DNA of 8,686 nucleotides from Cyanobacteria bacterium Co-bin13 (GCA_014534385.1 JACVRP010000134.1:1-8686), one strand, 5' to 3'. Counted from the first letter of the stretch, positions 1 to 5,845 are shown. Program-made: numbers and translations. The notes: generated by a model from the letters alone, not told the origin.

Positions 1-64
1 CATTTTAACTCACGAATCAGTAACGCCCGAAGTAATAGAGTAATTCAAGCCTAATGCCTGACTT

Positions 65-97
65 AAGGCAGCCTATGCTTAAAGCACATAGCCTTTT
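65..97 (+). terminator. Weak hairpin with short T-run
   Basis: CTATG (73-77) pairs with CATAG (87-91) around a 9-nt loop. AAGG (65-68) can pair with CCTT (92-95) if four bases bulge on the left arm. The right arm runs into TTTT. It could end a plus-strand gene lying left of the window, but no such gene is visible and the stem is short and AT-rich. Only a weak candidate. Confidence 0.2.
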
Positions 98-261
98 GTA
101 ATGAAAACTACAGAATCCTACAGCTGCGGATTCCGTTAAGACTTGGCCTACTCTTTTTTGGCTTCCCTATCAAAAAGTAATACCTTTTTAAGCACATTGG
201 CGGTTGCACCGGCAATATATTTAGGAGAGAGATGCACTTCTGACGCCAATCTCAAAAGCTA

Positions 262-299
262 CTAACAATAAAACAGGGGGGTGCGATCGCAATCTCCCT
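262..299 (-). terminator. Possible terminator behind the GAF gene
   Basis: Read on the minus strand, this lies 16 bp past the stop codon of the GAF gene. AGGG (275-278) can pair with CCCT (296-299), and the palindrome TGCGATCGCA (282-291, containing a HIP1 site) sits at the tip. It is followed on the minus strand by TTTTATTG. The internal loop is unpaired, so the stem is imperfect and the call is tentative. Confidence 0.3.
283..290. repeat. HIP1 octamer (one of eight)
   Basis: GCGATCGC is the highly iterated palindrome typical of many cyanobacterial genomes. Exact copies in this window start at 283, 1238, 2288, 3542, 4808, 5616, 6943 and 7811, about one per 1.1 kb, both inside and between genes. 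Five fall in coding sequence (2288 and 3542 in the peptidase, 4808 in the TPR gene, 6943 and 7811 in putA). They are the strongest base-level clue to the host lineage. Confidence 0.9.
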
Positions 300-314
300 C
301 AACCGATTAAGTCT

Positions 315-1064
315 CTAGCCCAGCAATTCCTCTGATGAGCCGTGTTCATCACAGGGCGAATCTTCAGCCAGCAAAACTAGGGCGACATCCGGGAAGTGCT
401 GCCGCATACAGGTGTCACACACGCCATGGGAGAAGTCAACATTGAAGTGGCCTTTAACAAATTTCTCGACGGTTGACCAAAAGCCTTTGTCGTCACGGAC
501 GCCTTTACAATACGAACAAATTGGGATCAAATCTCCCATTACTCTAATTTGGTCCAAAGCCTCTGCTAGCTGAGCCGAAGTTCGCTTCAACTCCAGCTGC
601 ATTACAACCTGGCGAGCCAGGGCTTCTAGAGTTTTGATCTGATGCTCTGAGAGTTCTCGGGGTTGATGGTCGATGACACAGAGTGTTCCTATCAGGTGCC
701 CCTCGGGAGTCCGCAGCGGTACGCCTGCATAAAAGCGAATGTTGGGTGCACAGGTCACGAGCGGATTAGCATCAAAGCGCTCATCCTGCAGAGCGTCTTT
801 GACAATCAGAATGCTCTCGCCCAAGATGGCATGGGCACAGAATGAAACGTTACGACTCGTTTCATTAACATCGACGCCCACCTTAGATTTAAACCATTGA
901 CGATCTGCATCAACCAGGCTGATCAGCGCAATGGGCACATCACAAATGAAGGCGGCAAGGGCAGTAATGTCGTCGTAGGCCTGCTCAGAAGGCGTGTCTA
1001 GAATTCTGTACTGCCTCAGTGCCTCAAGCCGAGCAGCCTCTCGTGGAGGAACTGTAGCCTTCAT
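315..1064 (-). CDS. GAF-domain protein with C-terminal CxxC...CxxC module
   Basis: A 249-residue soluble protein, probably a cytoplasmic sensor. Residues 1-30 carry the lead-in found before many bacterial GAF domains (RLEALRQYRILDTPSE). The GAF domain covers about 30-158, with ALISLVDADRQWFKS, the SFCAHAI segment (74-80), the FYAGVPL strand (111-117) and GTLCVID (126-132). A short helix (155-178) leads to a second module with CSYC (Cys183/Cys186) and CDTC (Cys216/Cys219) about 30 residues apart, around an FWSTVEKFV stretch. This resembles the small cysteine-pair tail seen at the ends of some PAS and response-regulator proteins, and may bind metal or sense redox state. No GGDEF, kinase or DNA-binding domain follows. 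The ligand is unknown; SFCAH is common to this GAF subgroup and does not by itself prove bilin binding. The ATG start fits the family N-terminus although no clear Shine-Dalgarno sequence precedes it. It stands alone, downstream of a terminator. Confidence 0.9.
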   Translation of the reverse strand: MKATVPPREAARLEALRQYRILDTPSEQAYDDITALAAFICDVPIALISLVDADRQWFKSKVGVDVNETSRNVSFCAHAILGESILIVKDALQDERFDANPLVTCAPNIRFYAGVPLRTPEGHLIGTLCVIDHQPRELSEHQIKTLEALARQVVMQLELKRTSAQLAEALDQIRVMGDLIPICSYCKGVRDDKGFWSTVEKFVKGHFNVDFSHGVCDTCMRQHFPDVALVLLAEDSPCDEHGSSEELLG

Positions 1065-1287
1065 GGTGTGCTAACGCCTAATCACGATGAGGCCATTTTA
1101 AAGTTACGCCCTGTGAACCGTAACCGCGCTTAATATGTCCTCATGCTGCGAGATTTTCAGTAACAAAAACTCAGGCCCTCAACGCTGTGCTGTGGGCTTG
1201 GAAGGTTTTGCGGTCGTTAGTGTAGGAAATAGTGGGTGCGATCGCAACCCAATCGAGTACCCTCTGGTGTGCGCTCCCCCTTTCTAA

Positions 1288-1326
1288 AGGTGATCGACTA
1301 AAAATGTAATTTATAGGTGATCACCT
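1288..1326. promoter_or_regulatory. Candidate operator: AGGTGATC half-site and palindrome
   Basis: AGGTGATC occurs at 1288-1295 and again at 1315-1322, where it forms the first part of the perfect 12-bp palindrome AGGTGATCACCT (1315-1326). The repeat distance is 27 bp. This arrangement is compatible with a dimeric regulator site upstream of the minus-strand GAF gene, about 250 bp from its start. It contains GATC and could be chance. No regulator is identified. Confidence 0.25.
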
Positions 1327-1381
1327 TGCAGTCGAGCTGTCGAGATTTGGTTTGAGTGCTGGCATTTGCTGAAATCGGAAT

Positions 1382-1409
1382 AAAAAAAGCCCCCAGATAA
1401 ACCGGGGGC
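1382..1409 (-). terminator. Rho-independent terminator of the DUF4278 gene
   Basis: On the minus strand GCCCCC (complement of 1404-1409) and GGGGGC (complement of 1389-1394) form a perfect six-base GC stem with a 9-nt loop, followed at once by seven T (complement of 1382-1388). It lies 47 bp past the DUF4278 stop codon and is the cleanest intrinsic terminator in the window. It should isolate that gene from the GAF gene downstream. Confidence 0.85.
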
Positions 1410-1456
1410 AAAACTCTCAATTTCAGGAAAGGAAAATCAACTTGTCAAAACTACGT

Positions 1457-1642
1457 TTAGCGGGTGTAGCGAATGCCGCGATAGCGCATTTCTACCCCCT
1501 TGTGACCTAGCAGCCGGGTCTGGGGAGGATAGCGCCGCAGGTCGAAGTGAGCCCCAAGAAACGTACCCGTTTCACCGGTTTGTTCACCTTCAGCGCCAGG
1601 GGCAGAAGCAACGTAGGAAATGCCGCGATATCTAAGTTCCAT
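1457..1642 (-). CDS. DUF4278 family small protein
   Basis: A 61-residue protein of unknown function. It opens with MELRYRGISY and closes with MRYRGIRYTR, so it has the near-identical YRG motif at both ends that I associate with DUF4278, a short family widespread in cyanobacteria. Between them lies a GTFLGAHFDLRRYP segment. No signal peptide or membrane helix is visible and the protein is basic. The reading frame is open for 41 more codons upstream, but I place the start at the ATG at 1642. AAGGAG (1652-1657) sits 9 nt before it, the YRG motif begins right there, and the upstream codons translate a proline-rich low-complexity repeat. A strong terminator follows, so it is probably a single-gene transcript. 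Family assignment rests on recognised motifs, not on a search. Confidence 0.75.
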   Translation of the reverse strand: MELRYRGISYVASAPGAEGEQTGETGTFLGAHFDLRRYPPQTRLLGHKGVEMRYRGIRYTR

Positions 1643-1645
1643 TGG

Positions 1646-1682
1646 GGGAGGCTCCTTGTTTAGAGGGGGAATTAAGGGAGGC
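1646..1682 (-). repeat. G-rich dispersed-type repeat overlapping the DUF4278 RBS
   Basis: GGGAGGC occurs at 1646-1652 and 1676-1682 (plus strand) with GAGGGGGAATTAAGGGAGG-like sequence between. The CCCTTAATTCCCCC pattern read on the minus strand resembles short intergenic repeats scattered through cyanobacterial genomes. It covers the Shine-Dalgarno site of the DUF4278 gene, so the ribosome-binding site may derive from the repeat. Confidence 0.4.
1652..1657 (-). promoter_or_regulatory. Ribosome binding site of DUF4278 gene
   Basis: AAGGAG on the minus strand, 9 nt before the ATG at 1642. It decides the start in favour of the 61-residue form over the longer open frame from 1765. Confidence 0.75.
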
Positions 1683-1731
1683 GCAGTTGCTTGCACTATT
1701 AACAACAACAGCCTTTCCCTATCCCTTTCCC

Positions 1732-1745
1732 CACTAAACTTAGTG
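1732..1745. promoter_or_regulatory. Inverted repeat CACTAA-AC-TTAGTG
   Basis: Perfect six-base arms separated by two bases, 90 bp upstream of the DUF4278 start, in the only region that can hold its promoter. The symmetry suits a small dimeric regulator, but a single copy of this length may be chance. Confidence 0.25.
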
Positions 1746-1800
1746 TTCCCGATCACCCCACCCACTGATCACAGCCAATCTCTCGCTGCAAGGATGATCG

Positions 1801-1853
1801 CCCCTCCACTCCCCCCCTCGCTCCCCTGCTCCCTCGCCCCTCGGCTCCCCCAC
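1801..1853 (-). repeat. Purine-rich GGGGAGC repeat behind the peptidase gene
   Basis: Read on the minus strand, this starts two bases past the stop codon of the S9D peptidase and is almost all G and A, built from irregular 7-13-base units such as GGGGAGCGA, GGGAGCA and GGGGCGA. It belongs to the same purine-rich, GGGGAGCA-like class as the repeat inside putA at 7229-7265. No T-run follows, so it is not an intrinsic terminator. Confidence 0.6.
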
Positions 1854-1855
1854 GC

Positions 1856-4291
1856 CTACTTCCCACCCTTAACATACTCATCCAACCACTGCGTCACCTC
1901 CCACAGCACATGTCCGACCGCTTCGCGGGAACGGTAGCCGTGGCCCTCAAACGGCAGCTCTACCCAGCGCACGGTGCCGCCTAAGCCGCGTAGGGCTCCG
2001 TAGAGGCGCTCGCTCTGAACAGGGAATGTGCCTGCATTATCATCTTCAGCCCCGTGGATCAGCAGCAGGGGGCGCTTGATTTGAGCGGCGTGGGTGAAGG
2101 GCGACATATTGATGTAGGTCTCCTGAGCTTCCCAGAAGGTGCGCTGCTCACCCTGAAAACCAAAGGGCGTGAGGGTGCGGTTGTAGGCTCCGCTGAGGGC
2201 AACGCCTGCCCTAAACAGATCCGTATGAGCTAGCAGGTTGGCAGTGGTAAACGCGCCGTAGGATTCGCCGCCGATCGCAATCTGGTTGCGATCGCTCACC
2301 CCCCGCTCCACCAAATAATCCACGGCTGCCTGGGCGCTCATCTCTAGCTGCTCCAGGTACGTGTCGTTAGGCGCGGCATCACCCTCACCAATGATGGGCA
2401 TAGTCGGCCCCATCATTACCGCATAGCCCTGGGTCAGCATAAACAGGGGAGAGTATCCCCAGGGACGGCTGAAAGAGTTCTCCGAGGCGGTGACCTGGCC
2501 TGCTGCTTCTCGGCTCTTGTACTCCTGCGGATACACCCATAGAACAGTGGGGAGCGGCCCATCGGTCGCTGCGTCGTAGCCGGGAGGGAGGTATAGGGTG
2601 GCAAAGAGGTCCAGCCCATCGGCCCGCTGGTAGCGCACTACTTCCTTAGTCACCTGGGCAAACCAGGGCAGCGGATCGGCAAACTCCGTTAGGGGAGTAG
2701 ACTGGGCTGTTTCTCGGTCATAAAGCCGGTAGTTAGGCGGTTCGGTGGTCGTCTGCCGCTGGGTAATAAACTGCTGGGCCTGGTTATCCAGCAGATAGTG
2801 GACCCGCTCTAAGAACGGGTCTTGCGACTGCCAGAGGCGAACCTTGGCATTAGTCGTCAAGTCCCAGCGGTCAAGGAACGGATAGATGCCCTCGGGTGAA
2901 GCGCCCCGGCCTTCTAGGTACAGACTGTTGCCATCTGGGCCAAACAGCAGCGTATGCCAGCCGTAGACGTTGGTAGCCGTAATCGTGCGGCCCGGATCGC
3001 GGTAGTCGTCCTGGGCATCCCGCTCGTCTAACAGCACTGGGGCAGTTTCAGGACTGGCCGGGTTCAGCAGCCAGGTTCGCAGCCGTCGGGTGTCGTGCCA
3101 ATATTCGTAGCCCAGGGCGCGGGTGGCATCTCCCCAGGTAATCCGGTTGTATCGACGCTCGGTCTGCCATAGGGTTTGGGGCGCATCTGTAAAGGGAGCG
3201 GCCACCTGCTGCACCTGATCTCGAACAGGGGCAGCGGTGCGGGCATCGCCACCGTCGAGCGCCTCTACCCAAAACAGCGTGTCGGGCAGATCGGCTCGCC
3301 ACCACACCAGACGACGTCCTGTCCTCACCGAGTCAAAGTTGACCGGAACACTGTCTGCTAAAGGCAGGTTCGCCACCTCAAACACAACCTGCCCAGTCAA
3401 ATCCAGCACTGCCTTGCGCCGAGGAAACAGGCCCACCGGCACCTGGTAGGAAAAGGGCCGCTCGACGGTTTCTAGCAAGATCCACTTGCCGTTGGGAGAG
3501 GGGGTGGCCTCGTCGATCAGCATCGGCTCCGTCAAGGGAATGCGATCGCCTTGGAGAGTCACCTGCTCTAGCACCGAGGTCAGGTAGTACTCAAATAGGG
3601 CCTCGTCGTGGGCGTTTGTGAGCAGGTTGGTGTAGGTGCGGGCCGGCGCTTCTCTACCCAAGTTTTGCTCAATCCGGGGACCGTTGGGTACAGTTGGGAC
3701 CGCAGGCGGTAGGCCTTGATTGGGGGGCACGACTTTGCAGAGCAGGCCAGCCTCTTCTGAGATCCAGTCGCAGGGGTTGCCGTAGGTCGCGTTGAGAATG
3801 GGCGGCGTCAACCGCTGGGCTGTCGCCAAAGCCACGTCGGCCACCCACAGCTCCAGACCTTCGGGCTGGGTTAGGGTAAACGCCAGGTAGCGCCCGCTGG
3901 GAGACCACATCAGGTTACGCACACGAGCCTGGTCGGGCAAGGCTACGGTTTGCTCTTTGCCGGTAGCCAGGTGCCGCAGGGTTAGCTGACGGTAGGCATA
4001 TTCCAGCGCCGGGCCGCGTGTGGCCGGGTCTAGCTGAATGCCTGCCACCTGCACCCGAGGTCGGGCCAGTTCAGCAATTGACGGCAGGGGCGGGTGCTCT
4101 AGCTTCACCATCCACTGGTGATCAGGCGAAATTTGAGTTCTTGGTAAAGCCGGTGTATCTAGAAAGGTAGCAATGGGGTCCGGCGGATTTTGCCAGGTGC
4201 TTTGCGCCAGAGCAGGTTCGGGCATGGGGCTGAAAAGGCTAAGAGCAACTCCCATAAAGTACCCTATGGCGGTGGTGTAAGGCTGTCCCAT
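1856..4291 (-). CDS. Exported S9D prolyl-oligopeptidase-family peptidase (glutamyl endopeptidase type)
   Basis: An 811-residue serine peptidase. Residues 14-30 form a short hydrophobic segment ending in PALAQ, a plausible signal peptide cleaved near ALA/QS, so it probably acts in the periplasm; the n-region lacks basic residues, which weakens this. Residues about 40-540 should be the beta-propeller that gates access. The C-terminal alpha/beta-hydrolase part (about 550-808) carries GGESYGAF with nucleophile Ser677, HGAEDD with Asp750 and EGHGY with His784, a complete triad. SGAYNRTLTPFGFQ, MSPF and the triad spacing match chloroplast glutamyl endopeptidase (S9D) rather than classical prolyl oligopeptidase or DPP-IV, so cleavage after Glu is likely by family, not shown here. 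The ATG at 4291 has no clear Shine-Dalgarno site, but a stop lies nine codons upstream and no ATG, GTG or TTG intervenes. The gene is divergent from the TPR gene and ends against a purine-rich repeat. Confidence 0.92.
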   Translation of the reverse strand: MGQPYTTAIGYFMGVALSLFSPMPEPALAQSTWQNPPDPIATFLDTPALPRTQISPDHQWMVKLEHPPLPSIAELARPRVQVAGIQLDPATRGPALEYAYRQLTLRHLATGKEQTVALPDQARVRNLMWSPSGRYLAFTLTQPEGLELWVADVALATAQRLTPPILNATYGNPCDWISEEAGLLCKVVPPNQGLPPAVPTVPNGPRIEQNLGREAPARTYTNLLTNAHDEALFEYYLTSVLEQVTLQGDRIPLTEPMLIDEATPSPNGKWILLETVERPFSYQVPVGLFPRRKAVLDLTGQVVFEVANLPLADSVPVNFDSVRTGRRLVWWRADLPDTLFWVEALDGGDARTAAPVRDQVQQVAAPFTDAPQTLWQTERRYNRITWGDATRALGYEYWHDTRRLRTWLLNPASPETAPVLLDERDAQDDYRDPGRTITATNVYGWHTLLFGPDGNSLYLEGRGASPEGIYPFLDRWDLTTNAKVRLWQSQDPFLERVHYLLDNQAQQFITQRQTTTEPPNYRLYDRETAQSTPLTEFADPLPWFAQVTKEVVRYQRADGLDLFATLYLPPGYDAATDGPLPTVLWVYPQEYKSREAAGQVTASENSFSRPWGYSPLFMLTQGYAVMMGPTMPIIGEGDAAPNDTYLEQLEMSAQAAVDYLVERGVSDRNQIAIGGESYGAFTTANLLAHTDLFRAGVALSGAYNRTLTPFGFQGEQRTFWEAQETYINMSPFTHAAQIKRPLLLIHGAEDDNAGTFPVQSERLYGALRGLGGTVRWVELPFEGHGYRSREAVGHVLWEVTQWLDEYVKGGK

Positions 4292-4612
4292 CGCGATGCC
4301 AATTAATAATTCGGTTCACAAAACCCGCAGGACAGGTGGGTTCTTCTTCCAGGGTAGCCGGACCTGGCCCAATCTCAAGAAGCTGAACCCAGGGATTTGA
4401 GGTTTCGCACACCACAGCGACAGTTAGCGATAGCCACTGGTGTTAGGACGGGGTGCAGGGGTGGAACCCCTAGCTGGGGGCGCAGCCCCACACCCCCAAA
4501 AATCGGATGTCCTAAGCTATGTGGCGACAGCTATAGGTTCTAGCCAACTGTGGGATATTGCCGCGTTAGCTGGGAATACTCACGCATACGACTCATTCTC
4601 TCCAAATTACTC
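4292..4612. other. Intergenic region between divergent peptidase and TPR genes
   Basis: These 321 bp must hold both divergent promoters. The only obvious structure is the 117-bp palindromic element at 4421-4537. The 130 bp next to the peptidase start are otherwise plain, with a TATTAAT stretch about 20 bp before the start but no matching -35 box. A GTG at 4550 opens the TPR frame early, but the codons it adds do not look like protein. Confidence 0.5.
4421..4537. repeat. Palindromic MITE-like or REP-like element
   Basis: The left arm 4421-4449 and right arm 4509-4537 are imperfect inverted repeats: 18 of 29 positions match by hand, including the perfect inner TTAGGAC (4443-4449) / GTCCTAA (4509-4515) and a GCCAC/GTGGC block. 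The interior carries two further hairpins, AGGGGT-GGA-ACCCCT (4457-4471) and TGGGG...CCCCA around GGCGCAG (4475-4490), plus GGGGTG/CACCCC complementarity. No reading frame is inside. The nested structure and lack of coding suit a small non-autonomous mobile or REP-like repeat. Its right end is 75 bp before the TPR start, so it may shape that gene's promoter. Confidence 0.6.
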
Positions 4613-5449
4613 ATGCCCCCTGCGGTGAAGACCGGACCCTTATCGCGAACAGAGTTGCTCTACGGCCAGGGGAGTGCACTTTTCTCCATCGGGCGCTATC
4701 GGGAAGCCTTGACTCGGTTCGATGAAGTGGTAAAACTTTCTCCTGATCATTTCCAAGCCTGGACGCTCCATGGCTTTACCCTGGCTGCCAGTAAACGGTA
4801 TGAAGATGCGATCGCAAGCTTCAACCGAGCACTCGCCCTCAACCCGCAACACTCCCTGGCCTGGCACGGTAAAGGCCACGCGCTGGCAGAACTGCACCAT
4901 TTTGAAGAGGCCATCGGCCACCTGCAGCAGGCCGTTCGGTTTAACCCCCAAGACCACAAAGCCTGGTACAACCTGGGCACCGCTCAAAACCAGCTCAAAC
5001 ACTACAAAGACGCCGTTACCAGCTTCGAGCGCAGCCTCCAGATCCAGCCGCAGGACTACCGCTCCTGGTACAACAAAGGGGTAGCCCAGTGCGGCCTGCA
5101 GGAGTACGAAGCAGCCCTGACAACCCTGGGCATAGCGCTCAAGATTAAACCTACCAGCCACTACATCTGGAACCAGCGCGGCACAGTCCTCATCCAGCTA
5201 GGCCGCTATGAAGAGGCGCTCCAGAGCTTTGATACCTCCCTGCACCACGAGGTCGAAAATCCCAATGCCTGGTACGGCAAAGCGCGGGTGTTTGCCCTCC
5301 AGGGCGATCTGGAGCGCACCCTCAAAAACCTTTACCGCACCTTTGTCCTCAGTCCCTATATCTACCGGGTCATGGTTCAGATTGATGCTCACTTCGACGG
5401 GCTGCGGGAGCACCCTCAATTCCAGGAGCTGATCGAACCTCACTTCTAA
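4613..5449 (+). CDS. Tetratricopeptide repeat protein
   Basis: A 278-residue protein made almost wholly of tetratricopeptide repeats, helical hairpins that bind other proteins. Seven 34-residue units can be laid out at about 11-44, 45-78, 79-112, 113-146, 147-180, 181-214 and 215-248, most ending in a LxP or INP-like turn and carrying the W/Y-x-x-x-G and A-F/L patterns (for example AWYNLGTAQNQLKHYKDAV). The last unit is degenerate. The tail (249-278) has DAHFDGLREHPQFQELI, a common capping end in bacterial TPR proteins. No signal peptide, membrane helix or catalytic domain is seen. I chose the ATG at 4613; an upstream GTG at 4550 would add 21 residues unlike the family, and neither start has a good Shine-Dalgarno site. 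Its partner is unknown. It is divergent from the peptidase and about 400 bp ahead of putA. Confidence 0.9.
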   Translation: MPPAVKTGPLSRTELLYGQGSALFSIGRYREALTRFDEVVKLSPDHFQAWTLHGFTLAASKRYEDAIASFNRALALNPQHSLAWHGKGHALAELHHFEEAIGHLQQAVRFNPQDHKAWYNLGTAQNQLKHYKDAVTSFERSLQIQPQDYRSWYNKGVAQCGLQEYEAALTTLGIALKIKPTSHYIWNQRGTVLIQLGRYEEALQSFDTSLHHEVENPNAWYGKARVFALQGDLERTLKNLYRTFVLSPYIYRVMVQIDAHFDGLREHPQFQELIEPHF

Positions 5450-5536
5450 TTAGGTTAGGTCAACAACAGCTGACAATTCTTTCACCCAGCCGATGAGTGC
5501 AAGTGCTTATGTCTTAAGGCTTGAACGTAATACGAA

Positions 5537-5551
5537 GCATAAAATTTATGC
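5537..5551. promoter_or_regulatory. 15-bp perfect palindrome, candidate operator
   Basis: GCATAAA (5537-5543) and TTTATGC (5545-5551) are exact inverted repeats around a single central A. It is AT-rich in the middle, overlaps a possible -10-like stretch (CATAAAAT), and lies 295 bp ahead of putA and 88 bp past the TPR stop. It fits a dimeric repressor or activator site, regulator unknown. Confidence 0.4.
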
Positions 5552-5679
5552 CCCAAAGTGCCCCTCCAGCGTTGAAGATAGGAGTTAGGGAAACATAAGG
5601 ACTTTGTCTTAGACGGCGATCGCTTCAACCAGCAATAGAACTTGCTAATTAACGGCCATTTCTGTAGGGCAAATCGGAT

Positions 5680-5700
5680 TGCGCTCAGTGCATTAGCGCA
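5680..5700. promoter_or_regulatory. Inverted repeat TGCGCT/AGCGCA
   Basis: Perfect six-base arms (5680-5685 and 5695-5700) with a 9-nt spacer. It could be an operator, or a small RNA hairpin if transcribed as part of the putA leader. No T-run follows. Confidence 0.3.
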
Positions 5701-5742
5701 GTGGAAGCCTAGACATCACACCCTTCATTAAATGCCGCCGGG

Positions 5743-5783
5743 CCGGTCTGCTGCTTTAACGCAGATAGCGGTCGTTTTCTTTT
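5743..5783 (+). terminator. Terminator-like hairpin in the putA leader
   Basis: TCTGC (5747-5751) pairs with GCAGA (5761-5765) around a 9-nt loop. CCG (5743-5745) and CGG (5769-5771) extend the stem across a small asymmetric internal loop, and the right side runs into a T-rich tract, TCGTTTTCTTTT (5772-5783). It may end transcripts coming from the TPR gene or act as an attenuator for putA, whose start is 63 bp further on. No leader peptide or competing antiterminator was identified. Confidence 0.4.
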
Positions 5784-5812
5784 GGCAAAGCGGATTTTCC
5801 TTCACGAACTTC

Positions 5813-5832
5813 AGGCCATTCAAGGCCATTCA
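5813..5832 (+). repeat. Tandem decamer AGGCCATTCA x2
   Basis: Two exact copies (5813-5822, 5823-5832) followed by a third partial match (AGGCC at 5835-5839 after a GG). The second copy ends on the first base of the putA Shine-Dalgarno sequence. Confidence 0.8.
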
Positions 5833-5837
5833 GGAGG
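5832..5837 (+). promoter_or_regulatory. Ribosome binding site of putA
   Basis: AGGAGG with 8 nt before the GTG at 5846. It is the best Shine-Dalgarno sequence in the window and fixes a GTG start where no ATG is suitably placed. Confidence 0.85.
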
Positions 5838-5845
5838 CCAGACAC

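Larger units (their letters stand above)
1..314. other. Gene-free stretch at left edge
   Basis: I see no supportable gene here. The region is AT-richer than the rest and has stops in all frames. It holds a weak hairpin followed by four T at 65-97 and a HIP1 octamer in a possible minus-strand terminator behind the GAF gene. The first three bases (CAT) could be the start codon of a minus-strand gene leaving the window, but only the start itself would be visible and no good Shine-Dalgarno sequence precedes it, so I do not call it. Confidence 0.5.
1065..1456. other. Intergenic region upstream of the GAF gene
   Basis: No gene is supported in these 392 bp. The region holds the terminator of the DUF4278 gene (1382-1409), a HIP1 palindrome at 1238-1245 inside a larger near-palindrome GGGTGCGATCGCAACCC (1234-1250), and a 12-bp palindrome with a nearby half-site (1288-1326). 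The GAF gene promoter should lie here on the minus strand. A TAAAAT-like box occurs about 35 bp before its start, but no convincing -35 box accompanies it. Confidence 0.5.
5450..5845. other. Leader region of putA
   Basis: These 396 bp contain no supportable gene but several symmetrical elements: a 15-bp palindrome (5537-5551), an inverted repeat TGCGCT/AGCGCA (5680-5700), a hairpin with T-rich tail (5743-5783) and a tandem decamer next to the Shine-Dalgarno site (5813-5832). A HIP1 site lies at 5616. The putA promoter must be here. I could not fix a convincing -35/-10 pair. The density of structure hints at regulated expression. Confidence 0.5.

Noticed and set aside
1..3. Possible start codon of a minus-strand gene leaving the left edge
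   Set aside because: Only CAT is visible and there is no convincing Shine-Dalgarno sequence on the minus strand. It cannot be supported.
1643..1765. Upstream extension of the DUF4278 gene (41 extra codons)
   Set aside because: The extension translates a repeat into proline-rich low-complexity sequence, and AAGGAG with good spacing supports the internal ATG at 1642.
1620..1937. 105-codon plus-strand open frame rich in Pro and Ser
   Set aside because: It spans the pyrimidine-rich strand of a repeat and overlaps two minus-strand genes. The open frame comes from base composition.
4550..4612. GTG start giving a longer TPR protein
   Set aside because: The extra residues do not resemble a TPR or a signal peptide and lie just behind the palindromic element. 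The ATG at 4613 directly precedes the first repeat.
4640..5161. 173-codon minus-strand open frame opposite the TPR gene
   Set aside because: The periodic TPR sequence keeps the antisense frame open. The plus-strand frame has clear TPR motifs throughout.
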